NCBI GenBank assembly: GCA_913777465.1
Contig: CAJYRQ010000036.1
Location: 1 to 64,000, forward strand
DNA from: an uncultured Chryseobacterium sp.
GTDB lineage: Bacteria; Bacteroidota; Bacteroidia; Flavobacteriales; Weeksellaceae
Direction of reading: 5' to 3'
DNA: 64,000 nucleotides
Part shown: piece after piece, positions 17,358 to 26,812 of the stretch
Position numbering within the stretch: position 1 is the first letter of the stretch
Layout of the letters: each line of letters starts with the position of its first letter
The notes under the pieces: generated by a model
What the model was told of the DNA's origin: nothing
Databases searched by the model: none
Seen by the model: the letters and a program-made list of their open reading frames with translations, nothing else
Program-made: the position numbers and the translations under genes

Positions 17358-17393
17358 GATCACTTCAGAATTATTCTGGGGTGATCTTTTTTT
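17358..17393 (+). terminator. rho-independent terminator
   Basis: A 13-pair stem with two G-T pairs (17358-17370 with 17374-17386) and a 3-base loop is followed by seven T. Confidence 0.85.
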
Positions 17394-17430
17394 AGCAGGT
17401 TATCAGCCAGTACCATTTGTCAATAAACAT

Positions 17431-17490
17431 CACTGACTATAAAGCTGACGGGGAAAACTTCCGGCCTCCAGCTTTCCTCCGGTCTGTTTA
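17431..17490 (+). repeat. dispersed CTTCCGGC-family repeat, copy C
   Basis: The core AAACTTCCGGCCTCCAGCTT, then TCCTCCGGTCTGTT, lies in the gap between paralog 4 and the nitroreductase gene. It shares the TTCC-rich block and the CTGTT right edge with the copies near 26.2-26.4 kb. Confidence 0.6.
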
Positions 17491-17578
17491 TAAAATTTCT
17501 ACTTGAAGTCCACATTTTTTTAGTCTAATTTAGAATAAGATATTTTCGTTTATCCTTACTTAATTCGCATTCAATGAT

Positions 17579-17586
17579 TAAATTTG
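17579..17586 (+). promoter_or_regulatory. -7 promoter element four bases before a start codon
   Basis: TAaaTTTG, then TCTT, then the ATG at 17591. This is the same N4 spacing as at 1248, 3275, 27342 (minus) and 61890. Confidence 0.55.
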
Positions 17587-17590
17587 TCTT

Positions 17591-18217
17591 ATGAATTACT
17601 TGGAAGCTTTAAGCAGAAGATATTCTGTAAAGAAATTTAACAACGGTATCATCCCGCAGGAAACCCTTCATAATATTCTTGAATCGGGAAAATTATCGGC
17701 AAGCTCCCTCGGTCTTCAGCCTTACGAAATCCTTATCGTGGAAAGTGCGGAAATGAAGAAAAAATTAATTCCGGCTTTTTACAATCCGTCACAGATTTCC
17801 ACCTGTTCCCATCTGATTGTTATCGTGGCTAAAAAAATAGTGGACGATAACTACATCAACGGATATTTCAGGCACATTTCCAAAGTAAGGGAAACGCCGC
17901 TGGAAAAACTGGACCTTTTCAAAAACAGCATCAATCAACATATTAATCAAAAAACACAAGATGAAATTTTCACCTGGGCAGAAAAGCAGGCCTACATCGT
18001 TCTGGCAAACCTCATGTATGCCGCAGCAATCGAAAATGTAGATACCTGCCCGATGGAAGGCTTCCGCCAGGAACTGATCGAAGAGCTTTTAAGCATCAAT
18101 CCTGAAACCGAAAAAGTAAGCGTTACCCTTGCATTAGGCTACCGTTCGGAGGAAGATCATTTTCAGCACATGAAAAAAGTGAGAAAACCAAACGAAAAAT
18201 TGTTTAAATTTATTTAA
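17591..18217 (+). CDS. NAD(P)H-dependent oxidoreductase, nitroreductase family
   Basis: This 208-residue flavoenzyme resembles NfsB-like nitroreductases. The FMN-contacting RRYSVKKF motif is at residues 9-16, SASSLGLQPYE is near 37, and GYRSEEDHF is near the C-terminus. It should reduce nitro or quinone compounds with NAD(P)H in the cytosol. It lies 36 bases before nadB on the same strand with no terminator, so it may be cotranscribed with NAD synthesis. Its apparent promoter allows almost no leader. Confidence 0.88.
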   Translation: MNYLEALSRRYSVKKFNNGIIPQETLHNILESGKLSASSLGLQPYEILIVESAEMKKKLIPAFYNPSQISTCSHLIVIVAKKIVDDNYINGYFRHISKVRETPLEKLDLFKNSINQHINQKTQDEIFTWAEKQAYIVLANLMYAAAIENVDTCPMEGFRQELIEELLSINPETEKVSVTLALGYRSEEDHFQHMKKVRKPNEKLFKFI

Positions 18218-18253
18218 TTATTTATTTAGACAGTTTTGTCTTAAACCAAGGAT

Positions 18254-19825
18254 ATGATAAAAGCGGATGTATTAGTAATCGGTTCCGGAATTTCGGGACT
18301 TTCTTATGCCATAAAAGTTTCTGAGCAGCTTCCTGATGCCAAAATAATCATTGTAACAAAGTCGGACGAAGACGAAAGCAACACCAAATACGCCCAGGGC
18401 GGCCTTGCGGTGGTAACGGATTCTAAAAACGACAATTTCCAGAAACACATTGAAGATACGATGCGTGCCGGAGACGGCGAAAACAAACGCGACGTGGTGG
18501 AAATGGTGGTTACGGAAGCCCCTGCCAGGTTCAATGAAATCGTGGAATGGGGTGCCAATTTCGACATGAAAAACGGTGAATTTGCACTGGGAAGAGAAGG
18601 CGGGCATACCGAAAACCGGATCGTACATCACAAAGACATTACGGGTTTTGAAATCGAAAGAGCTTTGCTGGAAACCGCCAACAAAAGCGAAAATATTGAG
18701 ATTCTGGATCATCATTATGTCATCGACATCATTACGCAGCACCATGTTCCCGGAAAAGAACTGAACGAAGGCGACATCCACTGCTACGGAGCCTACATCC
18801 TGGATGAGAAGTCTAAAAAAATAAAAAAAATCACCTCAAAGATTACTCTGGTAGCTACGGGCGGAGCCGGCCATGTGTATAAAAACACCACCAACCCCAC
18901 CATTGCCACAGGAGACGGAATTGCATTTGTCGCCAGAGCGAAAGGAAAGGTTTCCAATATGCAGTATTACCAGTTTCACCCGACGGCTTTATACAGCAAG
19001 ATCGACGGGATGCTGTTTCTCATTTCGGAAGCCGTCCGCGGAGACGGGGCCAAGCTCAGGACAAAAAGAGGTGAAAAATTCATGCACAAATATGATGAAC
19101 GCGAAGAGCTGGCTTCCAGGGACATCGTCGCGAGAGCCATTGATGCTGAAATGAAGGTAACCGGTGACGAATACGTAGGCCTCGACTGCCGTGAAATGAA
19201 CCGTGAAAAGTTCCTCGAACATTTCCCCAATATCTATAAAAAATGCAGGGATGAAGGCGTTGATCCTTTCACCCAGCTGATTCCTGTGGTTCCCGCCTGC
19301 CATTATCTGATGGGCGGAATTGAAGTCGACCGGGACGGGCAGTCTTCCATCAGAAACCTTTTCGGTGTAGGAGAATGTACCAACTCCGGGCTTCACGGAG
19401 CGAACAGGCTGGCTTCCAATTCTCTCCTGGAAGGCCTTGTTTTCGGTCATAATGCGGCTATGAAAACCGTAGAACTTCTGAACGAAAACAATTTCAACTT
19501 TGATGATCTGAAGGCCGTTCCGGAATGGGACGAAGAAGGCATGAAGATCATGGATGAAATGGTGATCGTTTCTTACCTCAGAAAACAGCTTCAGGAAATG
19601 ATGAGCGACCTGGTAGGTATCGTAAGGAGCAACCGCCGTCTGAATATGGCTTTACAGAAACATCAGGAAATTGCAGCGGCAGTGGATGAAATCTACCACT
19701 ACTCCATTCTTTCCCCGCAATTATCGGAACTGAGAAATTTAACCACCGTGGCGCACCTCATCATTACCCAGTCAATGGAAATGACGGAAAACAAGGGGGC
19801 GTTTTATAATAAAGATTTAGCTTAA
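18254..19825 (+). CDS. nadB: L-aspartate oxidase
   Basis: The 523-residue FAD enzyme oxidises L-aspartate to iminoaspartate, the first step of de novo NAD synthesis. The FAD-binding motif VIGSGISGLSYAI is at residues 7-19. The active-site region shows QFHPTAL, SEAVRGDGAKLR and a helical C-terminal domain. NadA, which uses the unstable product, is not in the window. nadC follows after 10 bases, so the two form an operon. Confidence 0.95.
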   Translation: MIKADVLVIGSGISGLSYAIKVSEQLPDAKIIIVTKSDEDESNTKYAQGGLAVVTDSKNDNFQKHIEDTMRAGDGENKRDVVEMVVTEAPARFNEIVEWGANFDMKNGEFALGREGGHTENRIVHHKDITGFEIERALLETANKSENIEILDHHYVIDIITQHHVPGKELNEGDIHCYGAYILDEKSKKIKKITSKITLVATGGAGHVYKNTTNPTIATGDGIAFVARAKGKVSNMQYYQFHPTALYSKIDGMLFLISEAVRGDGAKLRTKRGEKFMHKYDEREELASRDIVARAIDAEMKVTGDEYVGLDCREMNREKFLEHFPNIYKKCRDEGVDPFTQLIPVVPACHYLMGGIEVDRDGQSSIRNLFGVGECTNSGLHGANRLASNSLLEGLVFGHNAAMKTVELLNENNFNFDDLKAVPEWDEEGMKIMDEMVIVSYLRKQLQEMMSDLVGIVRSNRRLNMALQKHQEIAAAVDEIYHYSILSPQLSELRNLTTVAHLIITQSMEMTENKGAFYNKDLA

Positions 19826-19835
19826 AAGCATACCT

Positions 19836-20696
19836 ATGAAAAGACCGATATACATTACCGATAAAGTTTTAAAACAATTTATTAAAAATGCTTTGGAGGA
19901 AGACATCCAGGATGGCGACCACTCTACCCTTTCCACGATTCCGAAAGACCTGGAACAAAGTGCCAAACTTTTGGTAAAACAGGACTGCATTCTCGCCGGA
20001 GTGGAACTGGCCGAAATTATTTTTAAAACTTTTGATAAAAACCTGAAAGTTGAAACTTTTGTAAAGGATGGTGACGCTGTAAAGGTTGGCGATATTGCTT
20101 TTATCGTAACAGGCAGCGCACGGTCAATCCTTTCTACAGAAAGGCTGGTACTGAATTGTATGCAGCGGATGAGCGGGATTGCTACCCTTACCCACGACTG
20201 GGATTCCAGATTGGTCGGAACAAAGACCAGGCTTCTGGATACCCGGAAAACCACGCCGAATTTCAGGGTCTGTGAAAAATGGGCAGTGGCTATTGGCGGC
20301 GGAACCAATCACCGGTACGGACTTTATGATATGATCATGCTGAAAGACAACCATATCGATTACAACGGAAGCATTACCAACGCCGTGAAGATGGCCAAAG
20401 ATTATATCAAAAAGAATAAGAAAAAACTGAAAATAGAAGTCGAAACCAGAAACCTTGAAGAAGTTCAGGAAGCCATCGATGCCAAAGTAGACCGCATCAT
20501 GCTCGACAATATGGATGTGAAGACTATGAAAAAAGCGGTGAAGCTTGTTAACGGCAGCTGCGAAACCGAAGCATCCGGCGGAATTACCCGTGAGCAGCTC
20601 AAAGAAATTGCTTCCACAGGCGTTACCTATATCTCTGCCGGCGCCCTGACCCACTCGGCCGACAATATGGATTTAAGCCTGAAAGCCGTTAAATAG
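19836..20696 (+). CDS. nadC: nicotinate-nucleotide diphosphorylase (carboxylating)
   Basis: The 286-residue enzyme turns quinolinate and PRPP into nicotinate mononucleotide, the third step of de novo NAD synthesis. The conserved LNCMQRMSGIAT, DTRKTTPNFR and EVETRNLEE segments match the family, and the phosphate-binding end (ISAGALTHS) is intact. The length is normal. It follows nadB by 10 bases. Confidence 0.96.
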   Translation: MKRPIYITDKVLKQFIKNALEEDIQDGDHSTLSTIPKDLEQSAKLLVKQDCILAGVELAEIIFKTFDKNLKVETFVKDGDAVKVGDIAFIVTGSARSILSTERLVLNCMQRMSGIATLTHDWDSRLVGTKTRLLDTRKTTPNFRVCEKWAVAIGGGTNHRYGLYDMIMLKDNHIDYNGSITNAVKMAKDYIKKNKKKLKIEVETRNLEEVQEAIDAKVDRIMLDNMDVKTMKKAVKLVNGSCETEASGGITREQLKEIASTGVTYISAGALTHSADNMDLSLKAVK

Positions 20697-20906
20697 GGAT
20701 TGAATTTTCAATAAAAATAAGCATATTCTGTTAAAAATTCAATAACGTGATTTTTTTCATACGAAATTTCAATTATTATTCAATGCATTGTAAATCAGAA
20801 ATTTAAACCTTATCGAGAATGATTAAAAATTAACATACAGTTAATATTAGTTAAAATATATTTCCTCAATTTTGCAGAAAATTTAATCTAACTATTACTA
20901 ACGATT

Positions 20907-23486
20907 ATGAAATTAATCAACAAATCAATGCTTACTGCGATAATCACATTATCTACAGCAAGCGTTTATTATGCTCAACAGGTTCAGGATACTGTAAAAA
21001 ATACAAGATCCAAAGACATTGATGAGGTAGTGTTAATCGGAGTTGCGGATATCGCAAAGGATAGAAAAACTCCGGTAGCTGTTTCTACAATTAAAGAAGC
21101 ACAAATTGTTGAAAAATTAGGAAATCAGGAATTTCCTGAAATCCTGAATACAACTCCATCCGTATATGCGACTAAAGCAGGAGGAGGTTTTGGAGATTCG
21201 AAATTAAACATCAGAGGTTTTAACCAGAATAATATTGCCGTAATGGTGAACGGTATGCCTGTAAATGACATGGAGACCGGAGCTGTTTATTGGTCAAACT
21301 GGTCGGGTCTATCCGATGTTACTTCTGCAATGCAGGTTCAGAGAGGATTAGGTTCATCTAAATTGGCCATTGCATCTGTAGGAGGTACAGTAAATATTTT
21401 AACAAGAGCAGCAGATAAAAAACAGGGTGGTATTGTATCATTGGGCGTGGGTAATAATGATTATCTTAAAACTTTGTTTGCTTATAACACCGGAAAATCT
21501 GCAAAAGGATGGTCCTCTTCATTCTTAATGAGCAGAACAGCTGGTTCGATGTATGCTGACGGAACTAAATTTGAAGGATACAATTACTATTTTGCATTAG
21601 GATATCAGCCTAACAAGAAACATGATTTCCAATTTACCATCACCGGTGCTCCTCAATGGCACAACCAAAGATCATACGCTGTTACTATTGCAGATTACAT
21701 AAAGTATAATCCTGATCATGATAACACCCCAAATAGAAGATACAACTCAGATTGGGGTTATTTGAATGGAGAAGAATATTCTGCAAGAGTAAACTATTAT
21801 CATAAGCCAGTAATGTCCTTAAACTGGGACTGGACGATGAGTGAAAAATCAAAACTGAATACGGTAGTTTATGCATCTTTCGGTAGAGGGGGCGGAACCA
21901 ATACGACAGGAAGTGCAAATGGTAAAAGCTTATCAACATTCAGAGATCCTGTAACTGGGCTTTATAATTTTGATGCTATTTACGCAGCTAACCAAGCTTC
22001 TACGCCAGACAAAGGAGTTTTGATCAGAAACGCATCTATCAACTCACATAACTGGTTTGGTGTAATTTCAAGTTTTAATCATACTCTGAACGAAAACATG
22101 AAATTTACGACAGGTATCGATGCCAGATATTATTACGGATACCACTACCAAGTTGTTTCCGATCTATTGGGCGGATCCGGATATCTTGATAAAAACAACA
22201 AAAACAATCCAGTAAATCTTGTAACTGCGACTTCCAATCCACAACCTTCATGGAATCCTTTTGGTGGAAAAATTAATGATATCAGCGAAAGAATTGGTTT
22301 TAACAATGACGGTGAAGTACTTTGGTATGGTGCCTTCGGACAGTTTGAATATACAAACGATAAGATTTCAGCTTTTGTTCAGGGATCAGTTTCAAATCAA
22401 GGCTTCCAGAGAATCGACAATTTCCTTATTGACGGAGTTACAAAATCCAAGAGAGGAGAGATCATGAATACCAAAACCGGATTCAAAAATCTTTTCGGAT
22501 TTAATGTAAAAGGAGGATTAAACTACAATATTAATGAGCATCACAACGTATTCGGTAATATCGGGTATTATGAAAGACAACCGTTTTTCAATGCTGTATA
22601 CAGAAGTAATGAAAATATTGTAGCACAAGATTTAACGAATGAAAAAATCTTTGGATTAGAGCTTGGATACGGTTTCAGATCTTCAAACTTTAATGCAAAC
22701 GTAAATCTTTACAGAACAGCATGGGACGACAGATATTTAAGAAGAACGAATCTTCGAGATATTGTAGCCGGAAAAACAGCATATGTAGAAATGAATGGTC
22801 TGAATGAGCTTCACATGGGTGTGGAAGTAGATGCCAACTATAATCTAAATAATATCTTAACTGTAAACGGTATGTTTTCCGTAGGAGATTGGTATTATAA
22901 AGGAAATGCTACAGCAGCTCTTTTTGAAGACAGTACCAACCAGCCTCTTAACTTCCCGGGAAGTACAAGCAATGAAACAACTCTATATTTAGATAAGGTA
23001 AAAGTAGGAGATGCTGCTCAAATGACCGCTGCATTAGGCGTAACAGTGAAACCTGTAAAAAATCTAAGTTTTGATACCACATGGAGATATACCAATAATC
23101 TTTATGCAAATTTAGATGCCTTCAACTTCAGAAGCCAGGCAGCCGCTCAAAGAGGCACATTGGAATTACCAAGCTTCAACTTATTTGATCTGGGTCTTTC
23201 TTATAGAATCAATCTTAATAATAAGCAACAGTATTTTACCATCAGAGGTAACGTATATAATTTATTTGATACCACTTATATTGCAGAGTCCAATACAAGT
23301 AATCACGTAAAACAGTTATCAGATTTTACTACCACGACTTCCGGAGGGGTAACAACTACTGCACAGCAGAAATATGATGCATATATTAATAATTCTGCTA
23401 ATTTCTATAAAGGCCTAGATACGAGCAACCAGGTATTTTTCGGATTCGGAAGAACATGGGCTGCAACACTGTCCTTCAACTTCTAA
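20907..23486 (+). CDS. TonB-dependent outer membrane receptor
   Basis: The 859-residue protein has a signal peptide ending VYYAQ, then a plug domain from about residue 45 (KTPVAVSTIKEAQI, LNIRGFNQNNIAVMVNG) and a long beta barrel ending in aromatic WAATLSFNF, as expected for outer-membrane insertion by BAM. It lacks a carboxypeptidase-like N-terminal domain, so it is not a classic SusC protein, and no SusD partner follows. The ligand is unknown. The coding sequence is visibly more AT-rich in third positions than the nad and asd genes beside it. It ends at a terminator. Confidence 0.9.
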   Translation: MKLINKSMLTAIITLSTASVYYAQQVQDTVKNTRSKDIDEVVLIGVADIAKDRKTPVAVSTIKEAQIVEKLGNQEFPEILNTTPSVYATKAGGGFGDSKLNIRGFNQNNIAVMVNGMPVNDMETGAVYWSNWSGLSDVTSAMQVQRGLGSSKLAIASVGGTVNILTRAADKKQGGIVSLGVGNNDYLKTLFAYNTGKSAKGWSSSFLMSRTAGSMYADGTKFEGYNYYFALGYQPNKKHDFQFTITGAPQWHNQRSYAVTIADYIKYNPDHDNTPNRRYNSDWGYLNGEEYSARVNYYHKPVMSLNWDWTMSEKSKLNTVVYASFGRGGGTNTTGSANGKSLSTFRDPVTGLYNFDAIYAANQASTPDKGVLIRNASINSHNWFGVISSFNHTLNENMKFTTGIDARYYYGYHYQVVSDLLGGSGYLDKNNKNNPVNLVTATSNPQPSWNPFGGKINDISERIGFNNDGEVLWYGAFGQFEYTNDKISAFVQGSVSNQGFQRIDNFLIDGVTKSKRGEIMNTKTGFKNLFGFNVKGGLNYNINEHHNVFGNIGYYERQPFFNAVYRSNENIVAQDLTNEKIFGLELGYGFRSSNFNANVNLYRTAWDDRYLRRTNLRDIVAGKTAYVEMNGLNELHMGVEVDANYNLNNILTVNGMFSVGDWYYKGNATAALFEDSTNQPLNFPGSTSNETTLYLDKVKVGDAAQMTAALGVTVKPVKNLSFDTTWRYTNNLYANLDAFNFRSQAAAQRGTLELPSFNLFDLGLSYRINLNNKQQYFTIRGNVYNLFDTTYIAESNTSNHVKQLSDFTTTTSGGVTTTAQQKYDAYINNSANFYKGLDTSNQVFFGFGRTWAATLSFNF

Positions 23487-23517
23487 TAATATATAAATTA
23501 GATTTTATACCTACCAA

Positions 23518-23543
23518 TCCCGGCATTTCGCCGGGATTTTTTG
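23518..23543 (+). terminator. rho-independent terminator
   Basis: The CCCGGC/GCCGGG stem (23519-23524 with 23530-23535) with a 5-base loop and a T run ends the TonB receptor gene. Confidence 0.9.
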
Positions 23544-23544
23544 T

Positions 23545-23552
23545 TATCTTTG
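23545..23552 (+). promoter_or_regulatory. -7 promoter element (TAtcTTTG)
   Basis: This element begins two bases after the preceding terminator and lies 28 bases before the ATG at 23581. The -33 position falls inside the terminator stem. Confidence 0.5.
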
Positions 23553-23580
23553 TGTACTTAAAAAAAACAAAAAATAGATT

Positions 23581-24015
23581 ATGGACTTTTACAACATTTT
23601 GCTTAATGCGCATAAGGGAATCGGATATCTGGAAATTCTTTTGGTGACCTTATTTGTGATTGCCCTCTTAACGACGATGTTCGGCTACAGCGGGAAAGTG
23701 AATAAGTTTCTGAAAAAGATTACCCTTTTTACGATGATCTTTTTCCATGTACAGTTTATTTTAGGAATTATTCTTTTGATTAATTTCTTTACTCAAGGAA
23801 GTGTTAATATGGGTGAAATTATGAAAAATTCTGCTCAGAGATTCCAATATGTAGAACATCCGTTTTCGATGCTGATCGCTGCGGTTCTGATGACGATCGT
23901 TAACAAAAAAGTAAAAACAAATCCTACGATTACCCTGGCTGTGGTGATTATGGGATTAATTGCCGTAGGTTTATTTGCATTCGCGTTCCCGTGGGCCAGA
24001 GTCTTCGGGGCATAA
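23581..24015 (+). CDS. four-helix membrane protein, putative cytochrome b-like
   Basis: This 144-residue protein has four hydrophobic helices at about residues 18-35, 46-70, 93-110 and 116-138. Histidines at 11, 56 and 93 lie at helix ends or within helices, in a pattern (H near the start, FFHVQFILGIIL, VEHPFSMLIA) shared with a Bacteroidota family often labelled cytochrome b. Haem binding is inferred from the histidines only. It is followed after 34 bases by asd, but a link between the two is not obvious. Confidence 0.75.
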   Translation: MDFYNILLNAHKGIGYLEILLVTLFVIALLTTMFGYSGKVNKFLKKITLFTMIFFHVQFILGIILLINFFTQGSVNMGEIMKNSAQRFQYVEHPFSMLIAAVLMTIVNKKVKTNPTITLAVVIMGLIAVGLFAFAFPWARVFGA

Positions 24016-24049
24016 ATATATTTTAACAAAATAATTTTTAATTAAATCA

Positions 24050-25042
24050 ATGAAAGTAGCTGTAGTAGGTTCAACAGGAATGGTTGGACAAGTTATGCTT
24101 AAAGTTCTCGAGGAGAGAAACTTCCCGATCACCGAACTGATTCCGGTAGCATCCGAAAGATCCGTAGGCAATAAGGTGAAGTATAAACAGGAAGAATTTA
24201 CGATTGTAAGCATGAAAGACGCTATAGCTGCCAAACCCGATATCGCGATCTTCTCTGCCGGAGGCGGGACTTCCCTGGAATTTGCCCCTCTATTTGCCGA
24301 AGCGGGCACCACGGTGATCGACAATTCTTCTGCCTGGAGAATGGATCCCGACAAAAAACTGGTGGTTCCGGAAATCAATGCGGACGTACTGACGAAGGAA
24401 GACAAGATCATCGCCAATCCGAACTGCTCCACCATTCAGCTGGTGATGGTATTGGGACCGTTGAACAAAAAATACGACCTTAAAAGGGTGATCGTTTCCA
24501 CCTACCAATCCGTTACAGGAACCGGTAAAGCAGCGGTTGACCAATTAAACGGGGAAATCGGCGGAGACGGATCTACCGCAAAAGTATACCCTTACCAGAT
24601 CTTCAAAAATGCATTGCCGCACTGCGATGTTTTTGCAGACGACGACTACACGAAAGAAGAGATTAAGCTGATGAAGGAGCCTAAGAAAATCTTAGGGGAC
24701 GACACATTCAATTTAACGGCTACTGCGGTAAGGGTTCCGGTACAGGGAGGCCACTCGGAAAGCGTAAATATCGAGTTTGAAAACGAATTCGACCTGGATG
24801 AAGTACGGAGAATCCTGGCTGAAACCCCGGGCGTGGTGGTGATGGATAACGTGAAAAACAACGAATACCCGATGCCGCTGTATTCCGAAGGAAAAGATGA
24901 AGTATTCGTCGGCAGGATCCGGCGGGACCTGTCGCAGCCCAAGACCCTGAATCTCTGGATTGTGGCGGACAATCTGCGGAAAGGCGCCGCTACCAACGCG
25001 GTACAGATTGCAGAATATCTGGTAGAAAAGAACTTAGTGTAA
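24050..25042 (+). CDS. asd: aspartate-semialdehyde dehydrogenase
   Basis: The 330-residue NADPH enzyme reduces aspartyl phosphate to aspartate semialdehyde, the branch point to lysine/diaminopimelate, threonine and methionine. The dinucleotide-binding motif VVGSTGMVGQ is at residues 4-13. The active-site cysteine is in NPNCSTIQ (near residue 126), and VQGGHSE carries the catalytic histidine. The length is normal. A terminator follows. Confidence 0.96.
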   Translation: MKVAVVGSTGMVGQVMLKVLEERNFPITELIPVASERSVGNKVKYKQEEFTIVSMKDAIAAKPDIAIFSAGGGTSLEFAPLFAEAGTTVIDNSSAWRMDPDKKLVVPEINADVLTKEDKIIANPNCSTIQLVMVLGPLNKKYDLKRVIVSTYQSVTGTGKAAVDQLNGEIGGDGSTAKVYPYQIFKNALPHCDVFADDDYTKEEIKLMKEPKKILGDDTFNLTATAVRVPVQGGHSESVNIEFENEFDLDEVRRILAETPGVVVMDNVKNNEYPMPLYSEGKDEVFVGRIRRDLSQPKTLNLWIVADNLRKGAATNAVQIAEYLVEKNLV

Positions 25043-25054
25043 ACTAACAAACCT

Positions 25055-25088
25055 AAAAAGAGTCTCAGAATTGAGATTCTTTTTTTTA
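25055..25088 (+). terminator. rho-independent terminator
   Basis: A 9-pair stem (25059-25067 with 25072-25080), extended by A-T pairs, ends in eight T just before the next gene. Confidence 0.85.
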
Positions 25089-25096
25089 TCAAACCT

Positions 25097-26095
25097 ATGA
25101 ACGTTCAGCAGAATAAAAACAAAGATAAACTTGCCTTTCAGAAACTGATCGCCGTTTTTGGGGTCGTCCTTTTTATCGGAAAAATTATCGCCTGGAAACT
25201 GACGAACTCCGATGCTGTTTTTTCGGATGCGATGGAGAGTATCGTAAACGTGGTAAGTGCCTTTATGGGATTGTATTCCCTGTACCTGGCTGCAAAGCCT
25301 AAAGATGAAGACCATCCGTACGGCCATGGAAAGGTAGAATTTGTCACTTCAGGAATCGAAGGGGCCCTGATTGCCATTGCGGGAGTCATGATCATTTATG
25401 AGGGCATCAACAGCCTTATTATCGGGAAGGTCCTGAGCAAGCTTGATCTTGGAATATGGATTATTGCTGCGACGGCTGTTGTTAATTACCTGCTAGGCTA
25501 TATTTCCATTAAAAAGGGAGAAGCGGAAAACTCCCTCGTGCTGATTTCCTCTGGTAAGCACCTGCAGTCCGACACCGTGACCACCCTTGGAGTCGTGATC
25601 AGTTTAATTGTCGTTTATTTCACCAAAATTTACTGGCTGGATTCGGTAGTAGCTTTGGTTTTCGGGCTTTACATCATCTTGGTGGGGTACAAGATCGTCC
25701 GGAAATCTTTAAGCGGGATTATGGACGAACAGGATCCCGAACTGCTCAACCAGATCATCAAAGTCCTGGAAGAAAACCGCCGAACGGAATGGATCGATGT
25801 CCACAACATGAAAATCCAGCAGTTCGGAGCCAGCCTGCATATTGATGCCCACATTACCCTGCCCTGGTATTACAGCCTTCGCGATGCCCACAACGAAATG
25901 GAGAAAATGATTGTTCTTTTGGCCAAAAATACCAGTCGCAGCGTAGAGTTTAATTTCCATATGGACGATTGTAAGCCGATATCCTGTCCGGTCTGCCGGA
26001 TTGCGGAATGCCCGGTCCGGGAAAAAGATTTTGTAAAAAGAGTAACCTGGACCCCGGAAAACGTAACCAATACGGAAAAGCACACTGCGGAATAA
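25097..26095 (+). CDS. cation diffusion facilitator family transporter
   Basis: This 332-residue protein exports divalent metals, commonly Zn, Co or Fe, in exchange for protons. It has about five to six membrane segments and the CDF signatures SDAMESIVN (metal-site Asp in TM2), HPYGHGKVEF, and SDTVTTLGVVI (TM5 Asp). The cytosolic C-terminal domain carries HNMKIQQFG and HIDAHITL. Beyond the usual domain is a tail with four cysteines (DDCKPISCPVCRIAECPVRE), a possible extra metal site. It starts 9 bases after the terminator of asd. The gap behind it holds two repeat copies. Confidence 0.92.
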   Translation: MNVQQNKNKDKLAFQKLIAVFGVVLFIGKIIAWKLTNSDAVFSDAMESIVNVVSAFMGLYSLYLAAKPKDEDHPYGHGKVEFVTSGIEGALIAIAGVMIIYEGINSLIIGKVLSKLDLGIWIIAATAVVNYLLGYISIKKGEAENSLVLISSGKHLQSDTVTTLGVVISLIVVYFTKIYWLDSVVALVFGLYIILVGYKIVRKSLSGIMDEQDPELLNQIIKVLEENRRTEWIDVHNMKIQQFGASLHIDAHITLPWYYSLRDAHNEMEKMIVLLAKNTSRSVEFNFHMDDCKPISCPVCRIAECPVREKDFVKRVTWTPENVTNTEKHTAE

Positions 26096-26170
26096 AAATA
26101 ACCAAGGTTAGTTATTCAGGATTAAATTAGAATTTCTTTAATAAAGTGATAACAAATTGAGTTTGATGAT

Positions 26171-26242
26171 CGGGACCTTTGATCCTGTATCTGACATGAA
26201 AAGCTTCCGGCATCCGGCTTCCCTTTTCCAGCCTATTGATGC
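26171..26242 (+). repeat. dispersed CTTCCGGC-family repeat, copy D
   Basis: Core AAGCTTCCGGCATCCGGCTT starts at 26201, followed by CCCTTTTCCAGCCTATTGAT. The left flank GACCTTTGATCC resembles copy A. The sequence after the core (CTTCGAGTTGACGTTAA, 26250-26266) resembles the distal end of copy A. Confidence 0.75.
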
Positions 26243-26292
26243 AGGTCCTTCTTCGAGTTGACGTTAATTTAAAGTAAATCTCATTTGAGAAC

Positions 26293-26365
26293 CGATACCC
26301 TTTAAAGTAATATTGACGAGACAAGCTTCCGGCATCCAGCTTCCCTCTTCCAGCCTGTTAATGCA
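26293..26365 (+). repeat. dispersed CTTCCGGC-family repeat, copy E
   Basis: This is a second direct copy 122 bases after copy D: left flank GATACCCTTTAAAGTAATAT, core AAGCTTCCGGCATCCAGCTT at 26323, then CCCTCTTCCAGCCTGTTAAT. It is the closest match to copy D in the window. Confidence 0.75.
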
Positions 26366-26374
26366 ATTTCTGCT

Positions 26375-26812
26375 TTAATTTATCTTCTCATTTAAATGTT
26401 TCCGGTAATAAAACATCGGGATAATCAGCAGCAGAATCAAAGGCTGGATGACAAATCGCCGCATGTAGAAAGAAAACAGGTACCCGACTTCAAACCGGTC
26501 ATAAATGCAATACAGGTAAATCGGGAAAGTGATCAGAAAGATAATCGTTATTAAAATAGCTCCCTGGAGAGTCCATTGTCTGTTTCTGAACCAGAAATGG
26601 ATGATCAGGCAGGAGAAAAAAAGATTGAAGGCAAAACGGAAAAGATGGCCGGCAATCAGCTTCACCCATTCAAAATCCGGAAAAGGAATATTCTTTTGGG
26701 CTTCGTGGAAATAATTCAGAAAAGGATCATAAAAGAGTCTGTCTTCCCATACTCTGACGCCAATTAATCCCAATATACCGAAGGCAACTAAAAACCAGCT
26801 GAGCACTTTCAT
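26375..26812 (-). CDS. exosortase F system-associated membrane protein
   Basis: This 145-residue protein has about four hydrophobic helices and few charges. It lies directly behind the XrtF exosortase with a four-base ATGA overlap, the arrangement known for the small protein that accompanies XrtF in flavobacteria. Its biochemical role is unknown; helping the exosortase in the inner membrane is the simplest reading. The identification rests mainly on position, size and topology. It faces the cation transporter convergently across the repeat-bearing gap. Confidence 0.8.
   Translation of the reverse strand: MKVLSWFLVAFGILGLIGVRVWEDRLFYDPFLNYFHEAQKNIPFPDFEWVKLIAGHLFRFAFNLFFSCLIIHFWFRNRQWTLQGAILITIIFLITFPIYLYCIYDRFEVGYLFSFYMRRFVIQPLILLLIIPMFYYRKHLNEKIN

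Noticed and set aside
18272-18781. Long minus-strand frames opposite nadB, ftsH, tgt and birA
   Set aside because: They are shadows of confident genes and contain no domain, signal or start context of their own.
26171-26365. The paired CTTCCGGC repeats as an insertion sequence
   Set aside because: No transposase, no terminal inverted repeats and no target duplication are visible.
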